Assembly: GCA_964495465.1 (NCBI GenBank)
Contig: CAZBWE010000003.1
Coordinates: 1-59,696, forward strand
DNA length: 59,696 nucleotides
Reading direction: 5' to 3'
DNA from: CAZBWE01 sp964495465
GTDB taxonomy: Bacteria; Planctomycetota; Phycisphaerae; Sedimentisphaerales; Anaerobacaceae
The notes beneath the pieces are model-generated. The model was not told the origin of the DNA. It saw only the letters and a program-made list of their open reading frames with translations, and ran no database searches. How positions within the stretch are numbered: the first letter of the stretch is position 1; each line of letters begins with the position of its first letter. A program made the translations under genes and the position numbers. Of the stretch, positions 17,717-25,409 are shown piece by piece.

Positions 17717-17759
17717 ATCTTATCCCTCTTATGTTGTCTGTCATTTATAAAACGGTAGT

Positions 17760-18026
17760 TTAGCTTGTAAAAGGCAATAGTGCCATATACCTTGCTCGTT
17801 TGATTGCCTTTTGAGCTTTTCTTTGACATCCTGCGCAATTGCCGCTGCGTTTACGTGAGTATATCTTGCCGCGGTTGGTTAAGAGCCGCTGCAGTGTCTC
17901 GATATCTTTGTAGTCGATATATTTTATGCCGCGTCGGCAAAAGCGACATTGCGTCTGCTCACGAGTACCTGCTAAACTTGGTTTTCTCCGTGCGGAGTCC
18001 CTGGGACTGTTGTTTCTGTTTGCCAT
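17760..18026 (-). CDS. rpsR: 30S ribosomal protein S18, zinc-ligand (C+) form
   Basis: Small-subunit protein that pairs with S6. It has 88 residues. The core IKYIDYKDIETLQRLLTNRG and the RKRSGNCAG block are clear. Two CxxC pairs (CRFC near residue 27, CAGC near residue 64) make this the zinc-binding C+ variant. It lies between ssb and rplI in the conserved rpsF-ssb-rpsR-rplI order. Confidence 0.97.
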   Translation of the reverse strand: MANRNNSPRDSARRKPSLAGTREQTQCRFCRRGIKYIDYKDIETLQRLLTNRGKIYSRKRSGNCAGCQRKAQKAIKRARYMALLPFTS

Positions 18027-18087
18027 ATTGTACTTATCTACCTTTCACTTAACGTGCAATGCTCGTTACGAACCATTTACTACGGAA

Positions 18088-18516
18088 CTAAAATGGAATA
18101 TCGTCCGGTTCTGTTTGTTGTTCTGTTTGAGAATCGGGACCGTTCTGTTCGTTTTGTTGGCCTGGTTGATTGACATCACCGGGCGAGGTGCCGGGCAGGA
18201 ACTGAAAGTTTTCGACTGTAACTCTGTGCCTGCTTCGCTTTGTGCCGTCCTGTGCGGTCCAGCTCTCGAATGTAAGCCGGCCCTCGACAAATACAGGCCT
18301 GCCTTTGGTCAGGTATTTATTTATGTTCTCTGCCAGTCGCCCAAAAGCCCTGCAGTCCACAAAGCAGGTATCCTGCCGCTGGCTACCGTCCGGGCCTGTC
18401 CACTTGCGGTTCGTCGCCAGACCGAAATCAACCACCGCCGTCTGGCTCGGCGTATATGAGAGCTGCGGGTCACGAGTCAGATTGCCCATCAGGAAAATCT
18501 TGTTAAAACCAGCCAT
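18088..18516 (-). CDS. ssb: Single-stranded DNA-binding protein
   Basis: Coats single-stranded DNA in replication and repair. It has 142 residues. The OB-fold occupies residues 1-105 (MAGFNKIFLMGNLTRDPQLS, DCRAFGRLAENINKYLTKG, FVEGRLTFESW). A Gln/Asn/Pro-rich flexible linker follows, and the acidic tip ends DDIPF, the usual docking tail for partner proteins. AGAGGAGT upstream of the ATG is a good ribosome site. The 153-base spacer to rpsF holds nothing I recognise. Confidence 0.98.
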   Translation of the reverse strand: MAGFNKIFLMGNLTRDPQLSYTPSQTAVVDFGLATNRKWTGPDGSQRQDTCFVDCRAFGRLAENINKYLTKGRPVFVEGRLTFESWTAQDGTKRSRHRVTVENFQFLPGTSPGDVNQPGQQNEQNGPDSQTEQQTEPDDIPF

Positions 18517-18669
18517 ACACTAACTCCTCTTTTTAACTTTTTTATAATACTGTTTTTCCAAACTTGCTTTTGCAGCCAGGGTGCTTTCGTTGTCAGAGCA
18601 ATTTTACCGGCTGCCTGTTTTCTATAGAGGCCGCTGAAAAGGCACGGCTTCATTGGGCCATGCTTTTTC

Positions 18670-19080
18670 CTAAGCGAGCACCTGTTTTTCTTCGACCTTT
18701 TCCGAAGTTTTCCTGGCAGGCTGCAGTTTTCCACTTTCTTCCAGTTCGGCAGGCGTTGCTTTTTCAATGTCCTCTTTGTCCATCGCCTCGGCGCACAGGA
18801 TTAAGACCCGCATAATTTGCTCTGAGAGCTGAACGGATTTTTCGACCTCTCGTATCTTCTCGCCATTAGCCCTGAAGTAGCAGAGGATATATGTCCCTTT
18901 GATTTTGCCGTTTATCGGATAGGCAAGTTTTCGCTCGCTCCATTTTCTTATAGAGACAATATCTCCGTCGGCCTTTTTCAATACCGATGTAATGGTCGAG
19001 ATAGTATTGTCCCAGTCCGTTGCCTGTGCGGAATCAACAAGGAACATCGCCTCATAGAGCTTCTTAGCTGTGGTTTCCAT
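18670..19080 (-). CDS. rpsF: 30S ribosomal protein S6
   Basis: Small-subunit protein that binds S18. The start chosen is METTAKKLYEAMFLVDSAQ (19080), eight bases after a GGAGG; an in-frame Met six residues upstream lies on the wrong side of that site. It has 136 residues. The ferredoxin-like fold is recognisable from YEAMFLVDS through SERKLAYPINGKIKGTYIL. A charged tail of about 35 residues extends past the family core. It opens the rpsF-ssb-rpsR-rplI-dnaB run, which is where autoregulation of this operon would act, though no leader structure was recognised. Confidence 0.95.
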   Translation of the reverse strand: METTAKKLYEAMFLVDSAQATDWDNTISTITSVLKKADGDIVSIRKWSERKLAYPINGKIKGTYILCYFRANGEKIREVEKSVQLSEQIMRVLILCAEAMDKEDIEKATPAELEESGKLQPARKTSEKVEEKQVLA

Positions 19081-19161
19081 ACCATTGGCCTCCATCAAAA
19101 GTTAAGGTTGTTGTTTTCTTGTTTTCGATTTTTGCCATAGATAGCTTCTTTCGTTTTCTGT

Positions 19162-19728
19162 TTAACTGTTAAATTGACGCATTGCCTGCTCGATGCCGTA
19201 TTCGAGCCAACACAGCACGGCGTCTCGCGCTTTTTCAATCGCGGCATTAAGTAGCGGCAGCTCATCCTTCGAGGGCCTGTCGAGCACGAAATCTATATCC
19301 GTTTGTTCATTGTTTCTGCCGATGCCCACTCTCAGCCGGCTGAACCTGTCTGTTCCGAGTTTCTCGATAATATCAGCCAGGCCGTTGTGGCCGCCGGCAG
19401 AGCCACTGGCCCGCAGGCGGATACTGCCCGGCTGAAGGTCCATATCGTCGCTTATCACCAGCAATTCGTCCGGTTCGAGCTTATAAAAGCCCGCCGCCGT
19501 CGCGACCGGCTGACCGCTGCAATTCATCCACTGCCACGGCTTAAACAATATTAACTTTTTATCTACAAATCCGCCCATCCCGAGGCGGGCGCCGAATTTT
19601 CCCGTTTTTATCTTTATACCAAGCTTTTCTGCCAGTAAATCGACAACCTTAAAGCCGGTATTATGCCGGGTGTCGATATATTCATCGCCGGGATTACCAA
19701 GGCCAACGACCATGTTCATATCGGCCAT
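19162..19728 (-). CDS. pth: Peptidyl-tRNA hydrolase
   Basis: Releases tRNA from stalled peptidyl-tRNAs. It has 188 residues. The family start VVGLGNPGDEYIDTRHNTGF contains the Asn and catalytic His; LFKPWQWMNCSGQPV and SDDMDLQPGSIRLRASGS with AGGHNGLADII are the other conserved blocks. It lies between rplY and rpsF; rplY followed by pth is a common bacterial pair. Confidence 0.98.
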   Translation of the reverse strand: MADMNMVVGLGNPGDEYIDTRHNTGFKVVDLLAEKLGIKIKTGKFGARLGMGGFVDKKLILFKPWQWMNCSGQPVATAAGFYKLEPDELLVISDDMDLQPGSIRLRASGSAGGHNGLADIIEKLGTDRFSRLRVGIGRNNEQTDIDFVLDRPSKDELPLLNAAIEKARDAVLCWLEYGIEQAMRQFNS

Positions 19729-19751
19729 AATTAATTTTCACCGGGTACTGA

Positions 19752-20405
19752 TTATTCCTTTTTGCTTTCTGAAGTTTCTTCTTCAGCTTCTTTGGCTTCG
19801 CCGATAACCTCAGGGGCGGTCGGGGCTTCTTCTTCAATCTCTTCGGCAGTCTTGACAGTGGTAACCAAATGGCAGGTAACAACAAGCGTCTCCGCCGGGC
19901 CTATCAGTTTTATCCCTTCCGGAAGTGCTATATCGCCTGCGTGCAGTGCATCACCGATGTCCAGTTCTTTCACTGAAATAACGATGGATTCAGGAATATC
20001 GGTTGCCCTGCACTCAACTTCAAGATGGTCTGTGCGTTCCTCGATGATACCTCCTTCATGGGTGCCCTTGGCCGTTCCTTTGAGCTCGATTGGAACCTTT
20101 ATCCTGACCGTCTCAGCTACATCGACCCTCATCAAATCTACATGTATGATGTCTTTGCCAAGATGGTCGTATTGCAGGTCTTTTACAATTATCTTTTCTT
20201 TACTTTTGCCTATCTGAACGTCCATCAGGCGATGTCCATGATGCAGTCCTTCGATAAAATTATGCGCGTCAAGCGAGACAGCCACCGGCTCCTGCTTGTG
20301 GCCATATACGATGGCAGGTATTTGCCCGCTTTTACGGACTTTCAGGGCAGATTTTGAACCGGTTTTTTCTCTTATTTGTGCCTTCAATAGCAAAGTTTTT
20401 CCCAT
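19752..20405 (-). CDS. rplY: 50S ribosomal protein L25, CTC (general stress) form
   Basis: Binds 5S rRNA. It has 217 residues, the long two-domain CTC type rather than the roughly 95-residue E. coli form. The first domain (about 1-95) includes REKTGSKSALKVRKSGQIPA and IVYGHKQEP. The second is the beta-rich TL5 C-terminal domain (VRIKVPIELKGTAKGTHEGG). The end is an acidic low-complexity tail (EEIEEEAPTAPEVIGEAKEA). It sits 24 bases from pth and 21 bases from prs. Confidence 0.97.
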   Translation of the reverse strand: MGKTLLLKAQIREKTGSKSALKVRKSGQIPAIVYGHKQEPVAVSLDAHNFIEGLHHGHRLMDVQIGKSKEKIIVKDLQYDHLGKDIIHVDLMRVDVAETVRIKVPIELKGTAKGTHEGGIIEERTDHLEVECRATDIPESIVISVKELDIGDALHAGDIALPEGIKLIGPAETLVVTCHLVTTVKTAEEIEEEAPTAPEVIGEAKEAEEETSESKKE

Positions 20406-20425
20406 AATGGCCTCATTTATGTTTA

Positions 20426-21394
20426 TTATGTTTTTTCAGTCGGCATATTTTGGAATAGATTGGAAACCGACTCGTTTCTGTGAATTCTTTTTATTGCTTC
20501 TGCCAACATTTCTGCTACGGTTAAGACCTTTATTTTTGCAATCTGTTTTTGTTTATTATTGAGGGGTATAGTGTCGGTAATAACGACCTCATCTATCGGG
20601 GCGTTGTTGAGCAGTTTGATTGACTGTTCTGCAAGGACCCCATGAGTTGCGCCTACGTATATTTTTTCGGCTCCCCGCTCTTTGAGGAGCTCGGCGGCGG
20701 TGCATACGGTACCTGCGGTGGCAATAATATCGTCGCACATCAGGACATTTCTTCCGGCTACATCGCCGATAATCTCCTGCGCCAACACCTCGCTGCCGCT
20801 GATGCGTTTCTTGTGCACAATCGCCAAATCACCGCCGAGGTCGGACGTATATCGGGAAGCGGTTTTGATATTGCCGACGTCGGGCGAGACCACCGTTAGA
20901 TTATTGATTTTTTTATCTCTGAAGTACCTGCTCAAAACCAGTTCACCTGTCAGGTGGTCAACCGGTATGTCGAAAAAGCCCTGTAGCTGCTGTGCATGCA
21001 AATCTATCGCAAGGACCCTGTTAGCGCCGGCGGTGGTAATCATATTTGCAACGAGTTTGGCTGTTATCGGCACGCGGCCTTCGTCTTTTCTGTCCTGGCG
21101 GGCATAGCCGAAGTAGGGGATTACCGCCGTGATACGCTTTGCGCTGGCCCTGCGAAGACAATCCAGAAAGATTAAAAGCTCTACCAGATGCTCATCGACG
21201 GGTTTGCACGTTGACTGTATAACGAAGCAGTCCCTGCCGCGAACATCATCTTCAACTCTGACGACCTTTTCGCCGTCCGGAAACCTGTCAATCTTTGCGC
21301 CTCCGACCAGAATCCCCAGGTGTTTGCACACTGCGCTGGTCAGAGCCGGATTGCTGCTGCCGGAAAAAATCTTTAATCCTTCGTCCATAAACAT
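20426..21394 (-). CDS. prs: Ribose-phosphate pyrophosphokinase
   Basis: Makes PRPP from ribose 5-phosphate and ATP for nucleotide, His and Trp synthesis. It has 322 residues. Conserved blocks include FSGSSNPALTSAVCKHLGI, the ATP-site RQDRKDEGRVPI near residue 100, DLHAQQLQGFFDIPVDHL, and the PRPP-binding loop DDIIATAGT near residue 222. Two nearby Met codons (MFMDEG) are both possible starts; the first is shown. It lies 5 bases after glmU, so the two are translationally close. Confidence 0.97.
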   Translation of the reverse strand: MFMDEGLKIFSGSSNPALTSAVCKHLGILVGGAKIDRFPDGEKVVRVEDDVRGRDCFVIQSTCKPVDEHLVELLIFLDCLRRASAKRITAVIPYFGYARQDRKDEGRVPITAKLVANMITTAGANRVLAIDLHAQQLQGFFDIPVDHLTGELVLSRYFRDKKINNLTVVSPDVGNIKTASRYTSDLGGDLAIVHKKRISGSEVLAQEIIGDVAGRNVLMCDDIIATAGTVCTAAELLKERGAEKIYVGATHGVLAEQSIKLLNNAPIDEVVITDTIPLNNKQKQIAKIKVLTVAEMLAEAIKRIHRNESVSNLFQNMPTEKT

Positions 21395-21399
21395 TTGTT

Positions 21400-22395
21400 T
21401 TAGTCCTTATGCCCGGGTTTATCGATACTTTCCTGCGAGACTACCGTCCCTGCACTTATATGTGAACCGTTTTTCAGGACCGTGCCGCTTCTCAGATAAG
21501 CGAACGGCCCGATTCGACAGTCCTTGCCGATTTTCACCCTGCCGTGAACATACGTGAACGGCTCAATCACCGTATCCTGTCTGATTTCCGCCCCTGCATC
21601 AATCCACGTGTTATCGGGGTCAACTATCGTTACGCCGTTATCCATCAGCTTCTGCTGAATTCGTTGCTGCATAATCTTGCTCGCCACGCTCAGCTCGCGC
21701 CTGCTGTTGACGCCCATCGCTTCTTCAGGTCTGACAGCCGTTATTGCAAAGACCGTATGGCCGGTCTCAATAATAAGAGACATCGCATCGGTCAGGTAGT
21801 ATTCCTTTTTGACATTGTCCGGCTGAACTTTTTCCAGCGTCTCGAAAAGAATCTTATTATCGAAAAGATAATAGCTGGGATTCACTTCTTTAATAGCCAA
21901 TTGTTCTTTTGTGCAGTCGCTGTCCTCAACAATACCCTGGATGTTGCCGTAGGCATCTCGGATTATTCTTCCATAACCGGCCGGATTATCGAGAACCGCA
22001 GTTGCCAGCGTTACCGCCGGTTGTCCGCTCTTATATTTTTGGATAAGTGTTTTCAGTGTCTCAGCTCGAATCAAAGGCCCATCGCCGCAAAGGATTAATG
22101 TCTGGCCCTGGAAATCCTTCAGGTGTTCCCTGCAGCACATTACTGCGTGAGCCGTTCCGAGCTGCTCTGCCTGCCGGACCCAGACTATATCATCGTAATC
22201 CTTGAATCGTTCTTGGACCTTTTCAGCAGAGAAACCGATTACTACGTATATCTTCGATACCCCTGCCTCTCGGCAGGCATCGAGCACATAAGCCAGCATA
22301 GGCCGGCCGCATACTTCATGCAGCACCTTCGCCTGTTGTGTATTCATCCTGCTGCTGACCCCTGCTGCCAGTATTATTGCGACTTTTTCTGCCAT
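21400..22395 (-). CDS. glmU: GlmU-like N-acetylglucosamine-1-phosphate uridyltransferase lacking most of the acetyltransferase domain
   Basis: The N-terminal 230 residues are the uridyltransferase that makes UDP-GlcNAc, starting with the signature AIILAAGVSSRMNTQQAKVL; GTAHAVMCC and LCGDGPLIRAETL are further nucleotide-site blocks. After a linker, only about four left-handed helix turns follow (AEIRQDTVIEPFTYVHGRV to SAGTVVSQ), and the protein stops at residue 331. E. coli GlmU has 456 residues and its acetyl-CoA site and catalytic His lie in the part missing here. The sequence ends at a normal stop, with prs five bases on, so there is no sign of a frameshift. GlcN-1-P acetylation would need another enzyme. 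Confidence 0.9.
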   Translation of the reverse strand: MAEKVAIILAAGVSSRMNTQQAKVLHEVCGRPMLAYVLDACREAGVSKIYVVIGFSAEKVQERFKDYDDIVWVRQAEQLGTAHAVMCCREHLKDFQGQTLILCGDGPLIRAETLKTLIQKYKSGQPAVTLATAVLDNPAGYGRIIRDAYGNIQGIVEDSDCTKEQLAIKEVNPSYYLFDNKILFETLEKVQPDNVKKEYYLTDAMSLIIETGHTVFAITAVRPEEAMGVNSRRELSVASKIMQQRIQQKLMDNGVTIVDPDNTWIDAGAEIRQDTVIEPFTYVHGRVKIGKDCRIGPFAYLRSGTVLKNGSHISAGTVVSQESIDKPGHKD

Positions 22396-22412
22396 AAGTT
22401 CTTTGATTTTGA

Positions 22413-22447
22413 ACTTTTAATTTTAAGTTTTAACTTTTAAATTTCCA
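22413..22447. repeat. Degenerate heptanucleotide repeat, five units, beside tRNA-Gln
   Basis: Five 7-base units: ACTTTTA, ATTTTAA, GTTTTAA, CTTTTAA, ATTTCCA. Similar 7-base-periodic AT-rich stretches lie just beyond the tRNA at about 22532-22563 and 22606-22650. It is the same class of repeat as 11021-11090 but AT-richer. Confidence 0.55.
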
Positions 22448-22449
22448 AG

Positions 22450-22521
22450 CTACCCGGCCAGGACTTGAACCTGGAATATGGGCACCAAAAGCCCATGTGT
22501 TACCAATTACACCACCGGGTA
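22450..22521 (-). tRNA. tRNA-Gln (anticodon UUG)
   Basis: A 72-base cloverleaf. The acceptor stem is TACCCGG/CCGGGTA with discriminator G; the D stem is GTGT/ACAC; the anticodon stem TGGGC/GCCCA surrounds loop TTTTGGT, giving anticodon TTG; the T arm is CCAGG-TTCAAGT-CCTGG. No encoded CCA is seen. Confidence 0.93.
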
Positions 22522-22566
22522 ATCAAAAAAGCTTAAAACGTAAAGCGAAAAAGTAAAAACTGTGGA

Positions 22567-22597
22567 ATCCAGCACTAAAGCAGCTTCAGTGCTGGAT
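22567..22597 (-). terminator. Hairpin with downstream T runs, possible terminator of the 22915-23898 gene
   Basis: Perfect 10-base arms ATCCAGCACT/AGTGCTGGAT around an 11-base loop. On the minus strand the stem is followed after a few bases by TTTTT and a second T run. It lies about 300 bases past the stop of the gene it would end, so it could equally be another small repeat. Confidence 0.4.
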
Positions 22598-22733
22598 AAT
22601 TTCCTAAATTTTGAGTTTTCATCTTTAAGCTTTAAACTTACTTTCATCTGTCACGGAGGCCTTACTATATCAGCCCGGTTTGGCTCCGCCGGAGGCTTGA
22701 GTCAACCAGGCCGTGATGCTGTTGACCCCAATT

Positions 22734-22783
22734 GTAGCACGGCCATCCTGGCCGTGTCTTCACGGGCTTGAAGCCCGTGCTAC
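22734..22783. repeat. Paired-hairpin REP-like element, copy 2
   Basis: Outer arms GTAGCAC and GTGCTAC enclose two hairpins: CACGGCC/GGCCGTG around loop ATCCT, and CACGGGCT/AGCCCGTG around TGA. The layout, the ATCCT-type first loop and the second stem match the element at 12892-12938. It lies in the spacer between tRNA-Gln and the 22915-23898 gene, which otherwise shows only heptamer-like repeats and one hairpin. Confidence 0.75.
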
Positions 22784-22914
22784 AAAGCTACCCCGTGCGA
22801 CGGAGCGATCTCAATCGTGATAGATTACCCTATTTGTTACTGTAAATCAAATCTTTTTTGAGTAAAAGCCAAAAAATTTTCTATACAGCTGTTCGCAATA
22901 CCGCTGATACAGCT

Positions 22915-23898
22915 CTATTTGGCATCCTCTTCGGCATCCGGCTGTTTTTGCTCGCTCATTTCAACGGTTATGATACTATTAATCGTCATAGGAATTATCA
23001 TTTCCTGCGGCTGCGGGTCGGAAACTACCAATTTCATATTTCCCGACAATTGCTGTTCTGCTTTGCTGTGCAGTATTTGTCCCGTGGATTCCTGCATTTT
23101 TATCAACCCTTTCTGATTCCCTGATAGGTCATGACTTATTTTCGTGGGGCCCATCTCCATTGGTTTTGCATCAGGATTTGATTTGATATTGGAAAGCACT
23201 TCAATGGTTGCTACACCGTTTTCTCGGCCCTTCAGTGTCCATTTGGTCTCCATAATTGCCGCCAGGCCGTGTGATAAGGAAAAGTTTCTGTTCCAGGAGT
23301 CTCCGATGCCTACGGGGTTGTCCGGATATATCCCCATCGAGCTTTCGGTCAGCTCTTTTATGGCCTCGTCGCTTAGATACTGCTCTAAGCCCTTCATCAT
23401 TTGTTCGCGGGCGGGGTCTTCGGGCAGCTTATTTTGAATGTTACTGCGCATCTTATCCAGGCCTTTGACCTGCTTGACTTCTCCTTTGGGTGTTAAATAC
23501 AGCATAAAGCCCTCATCTAAAAGTGCGGCAACACCCATAGCTTCCGGTGGCACGGACGACGCTTCCTTGGATGAGTCATATTCTATCTCGCCCATAGGCG
23601 TTTTATAGCTGAGCTTTGCCCATTTGTATGTGTACTTAATCCAGGCGTTGCCGTCATCGTCATTCACGTCATTGACGTCGAAGTTGGTGCCCAGACCGAT
23701 TGTCTGCTCCATCGCCTGTTCCTGGCCCATCAAAGTCTGGGTTATCTGCTGTTCCGTAACCATCTTTATATAGTATTTTTGGCCTTTCTCGAGCTTCAGT
23801 TTATACTGTGTTTTCTCATCAGCATCGACACGGACGACGGCTAAAGCAATCATCGCTGTTATGACAAATACACTTGTCTTGAATTTTCTTTCATCCAT
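22915..23898 (-). CDS. Exported protein of unknown function (DUF6263-like)
   Basis: The start is taken at 23898 (MDERKFKTSVFVITAMIALA), which gives a signal peptide cut near VDA; the longer in-frame start adds 21 residues that do not look like one. It has 327 residues. The mature protein is beta-rich with no catalytic motif I recognise. The pattern LEKGQKYYIKMVTEQQITQT near the mature start followed by repeated 'task-like' strands resembles a bacterial family of secreted proteins annotated as DUF6263; this is a recollection of family style rather than a search result. It is Gln/Met-rich in places and ends in an acidic Lys/Glu tail. It is separated from the phosphonate operon by a 368-base spacer, so a link is not supported. 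Confidence 0.75.
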   Translation of the reverse strand: MDERKFKTSVFVITAMIALAVVRVDADEKTQYKLKLEKGQKYYIKMVTEQQITQTLMGQEQAMEQTIGLGTNFDVNDVNDDDGNAWIKYTYKWAKLSYKTPMGEIEYDSSKEASSVPPEAMGVAALLDEGFMLYLTPKGEVKQVKGLDKMRSNIQNKLPEDPAREQMMKGLEQYLSDEAIKELTESSMGIYPDNPVGIGDSWNRNFSLSHGLAAIMETKWTLKGRENGVATIEVLSNIKSNPDAKPMEMGPTKISHDLSGNQKGLIKMQESTGQILHSKAEQQLSGNMKLVVSDPQPQEMIIPMTINSIITVEMSEQKQPDAEEDAK

Positions 23899-24266
23899 TT
23901 TAGTAATCCTTGAAAAGAGGTTATCTTTAAGCCAATCAAGAACAATAACCGAAATCCTCACAAAAAGCTATATAAAACGAATTTTGCATTTTCCTGAAGC
24001 TGTTTTCTTAATTTATAAAGCGTTTTTTCAGCTTTATATAAAGCCGTCTATGACAAGACCTTATCCGGTTAAGGCACGGAAGAAATTGAAAGGCGGGAAG
24101 TGAGTGATTGCTGTGGTGAGGATTATACGAAGAATGTATCTTTGCCCGGCTGCTCAGGCAAAGATAAAAGCAGGGCGATGGGTGATATATATTGTTGTAT
24201 ATCTGTTGATGAAGGACAATCGCATTACGAGCTGTTGCGTGAAATTGCTTTTGGAGATTTATCTTG
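23899..24266. other. Spacer of 368 bases without a convincing gene
   Basis: Short open frames on the plus strand lack family features and are judged accidental. One hairpin is seen, TATAAAGC/GCTTTATA with a nine-base loop (24014-24038), without a following T tract. Nothing else is recognised. Confidence 0.5.
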
Positions 24267-25409
24267 CTATTGATAAATGCAATTCAGCATTTTCCGCAAA
24301 GCGTCTCTTGTGAGCTTGCGGGGATTGTTTTTGACTCTATCGGGGTCCAATCCGTTGTTGATTATGGTATCGATATCTTTTTCAGCTTTGACCCCTAAAA
24401 GGCTCAGTTTCATCTCCAGTCCTATTCTTTTCATCAATTCGGCTATTTCTTCTTTTGCGCCGGCAATATCTTTTTTTCCTAACAGGGCAGCGAGCTTATT
24501 TAAGTTTTCAGTCACGTAATCACACCCTCTTGCGTCCAAAACATCATCGTCGCTTACGCCGGCGTTATATTCAAGCATCGCTGCCAATGTGAGCGCAACT
24601 GCGTGGCCGTGCGGAATGCCAAAATATGATGTCAAAGGATAGGAAACCGCGTGCGAGGCCGTAGTGCTTGTGATATTAATTGCTTTTCCTGCAAGGTTGG
24701 CGGCTTTAGACATAGCTGAACGGGCCGATTTATCCGGTGCGTTTACAGCGTTGGCCAGATTTGACATTATTAATTCGATAGCTTCCGCGGCGAGAGATCT
24801 GGATTTGTCATTGGAGTTTATATTCCAATATGATTCGATGGCCTGGCTTAGGGCGTCCATACCCGTAGTTGCTGTAATGTATTTCGGCATAGACATCGTC
24901 AGGGCAGGGTCAACAAGTGCAACGTCCGGCAAAATATATTCGTGAGCCAGAGAATGCTTTGTCCGCTCGATATACAAAACCGCAAAATGCGTGGCTTCAC
25001 TGCCCGTACCAGAGGTGGTTGGTATTGCAATTAAGGGCTTTGGCTTTCTGATATTATTTTGAGGATTGCTGAGATATTCACGTATGTTCAGGTTGTTTGC
25101 GGCAAAGAAGCTTATCAGCTTCGCAGTATCAATGACACTGCCCCCGCCAACGGCAATCACAACGTTATAATCATCCTGATTAAAAACTTCGATTCCCCGT
25201 TCGATATCTTTGACCTTGGGATTCGAGTCGAAGTTCCAGAATCTTTGAACTTCATAATTGGTTAAAAGGTTATCTAATAGCTCTTTTGCTCCGCTTGTAA
25301 TATAAGAGCTCTTTCCTGTAACAAGGAAAATCCTCTTTGCTGAGGTCTCTGCTAATATCGGCTTAAGGGACTTAATGGAGTTAAAGCCAATATATTCTTT
25401 CTGTGTCAT
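24267..25409 (-). CDS. Iron-type alcohol dehydrogenase, probable phosphonoacetaldehyde reductase
   Basis: Group III alcohol dehydrogenase of 380 residues. NAD(P)-site GGGSVIDTAKL lies near residue 92 and IPTTSGTGSE near 130. Of the usual metal ligands, Asp is in TGMDALSQAIE near 190, and His residues are in ASHAVSYPL and GIPHGHAVAL. The position four residues after the Asp, normally His (as in FucO), is Gln here. It is the last gene of the phosphonate operon and overlaps the decarboxylase by four bases (ATGA). In known phosphonate pathways a PhpC-type enzyme reduces phosphonoacetaldehyde to 2-hydroxyethylphosphonate, which fits the context; the reaction itself is inference. Confidence 0.85.
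   Translation of the reverse strand: MTQKEYIGFNSIKSLKPILAETSAKRIFLVTGKSSYITSGAKELLDNLLTNYEVQRFWNFDSNPKVKDIERGIEVFNQDDYNVVIAVGGGSVIDTAKLISFFAANNLNIREYLSNPQNNIRKPKPLIAIPTTSGTGSEATHFAVLYIERTKHSLAHEYILPDVALVDPALTMSMPKYITATTGMDALSQAIESYWNINSNDKSRSLAAEAIELIMSNLANAVNAPDKSARSAMSKAANLAGKAINITSTTASHAVSYPLTSYFGIPHGHAVALTLAAMLEYNAGVSDDDVLDARGCDYVTENLNKLAALLGKKDIAGAKEEIAELMKRIGLEMKLSLLGVKAEKDIDTIINNGLDPDRVKNNPRKLTRDALRKMLNCIYQ

Noticed and set aside
24104..24313. Possible plus-strand gene in the spacer next to the dehydrogenase
   Set aside because: No recognisable domain or ribosome site, and the 3' part overlaps the dehydrogenase coding region.
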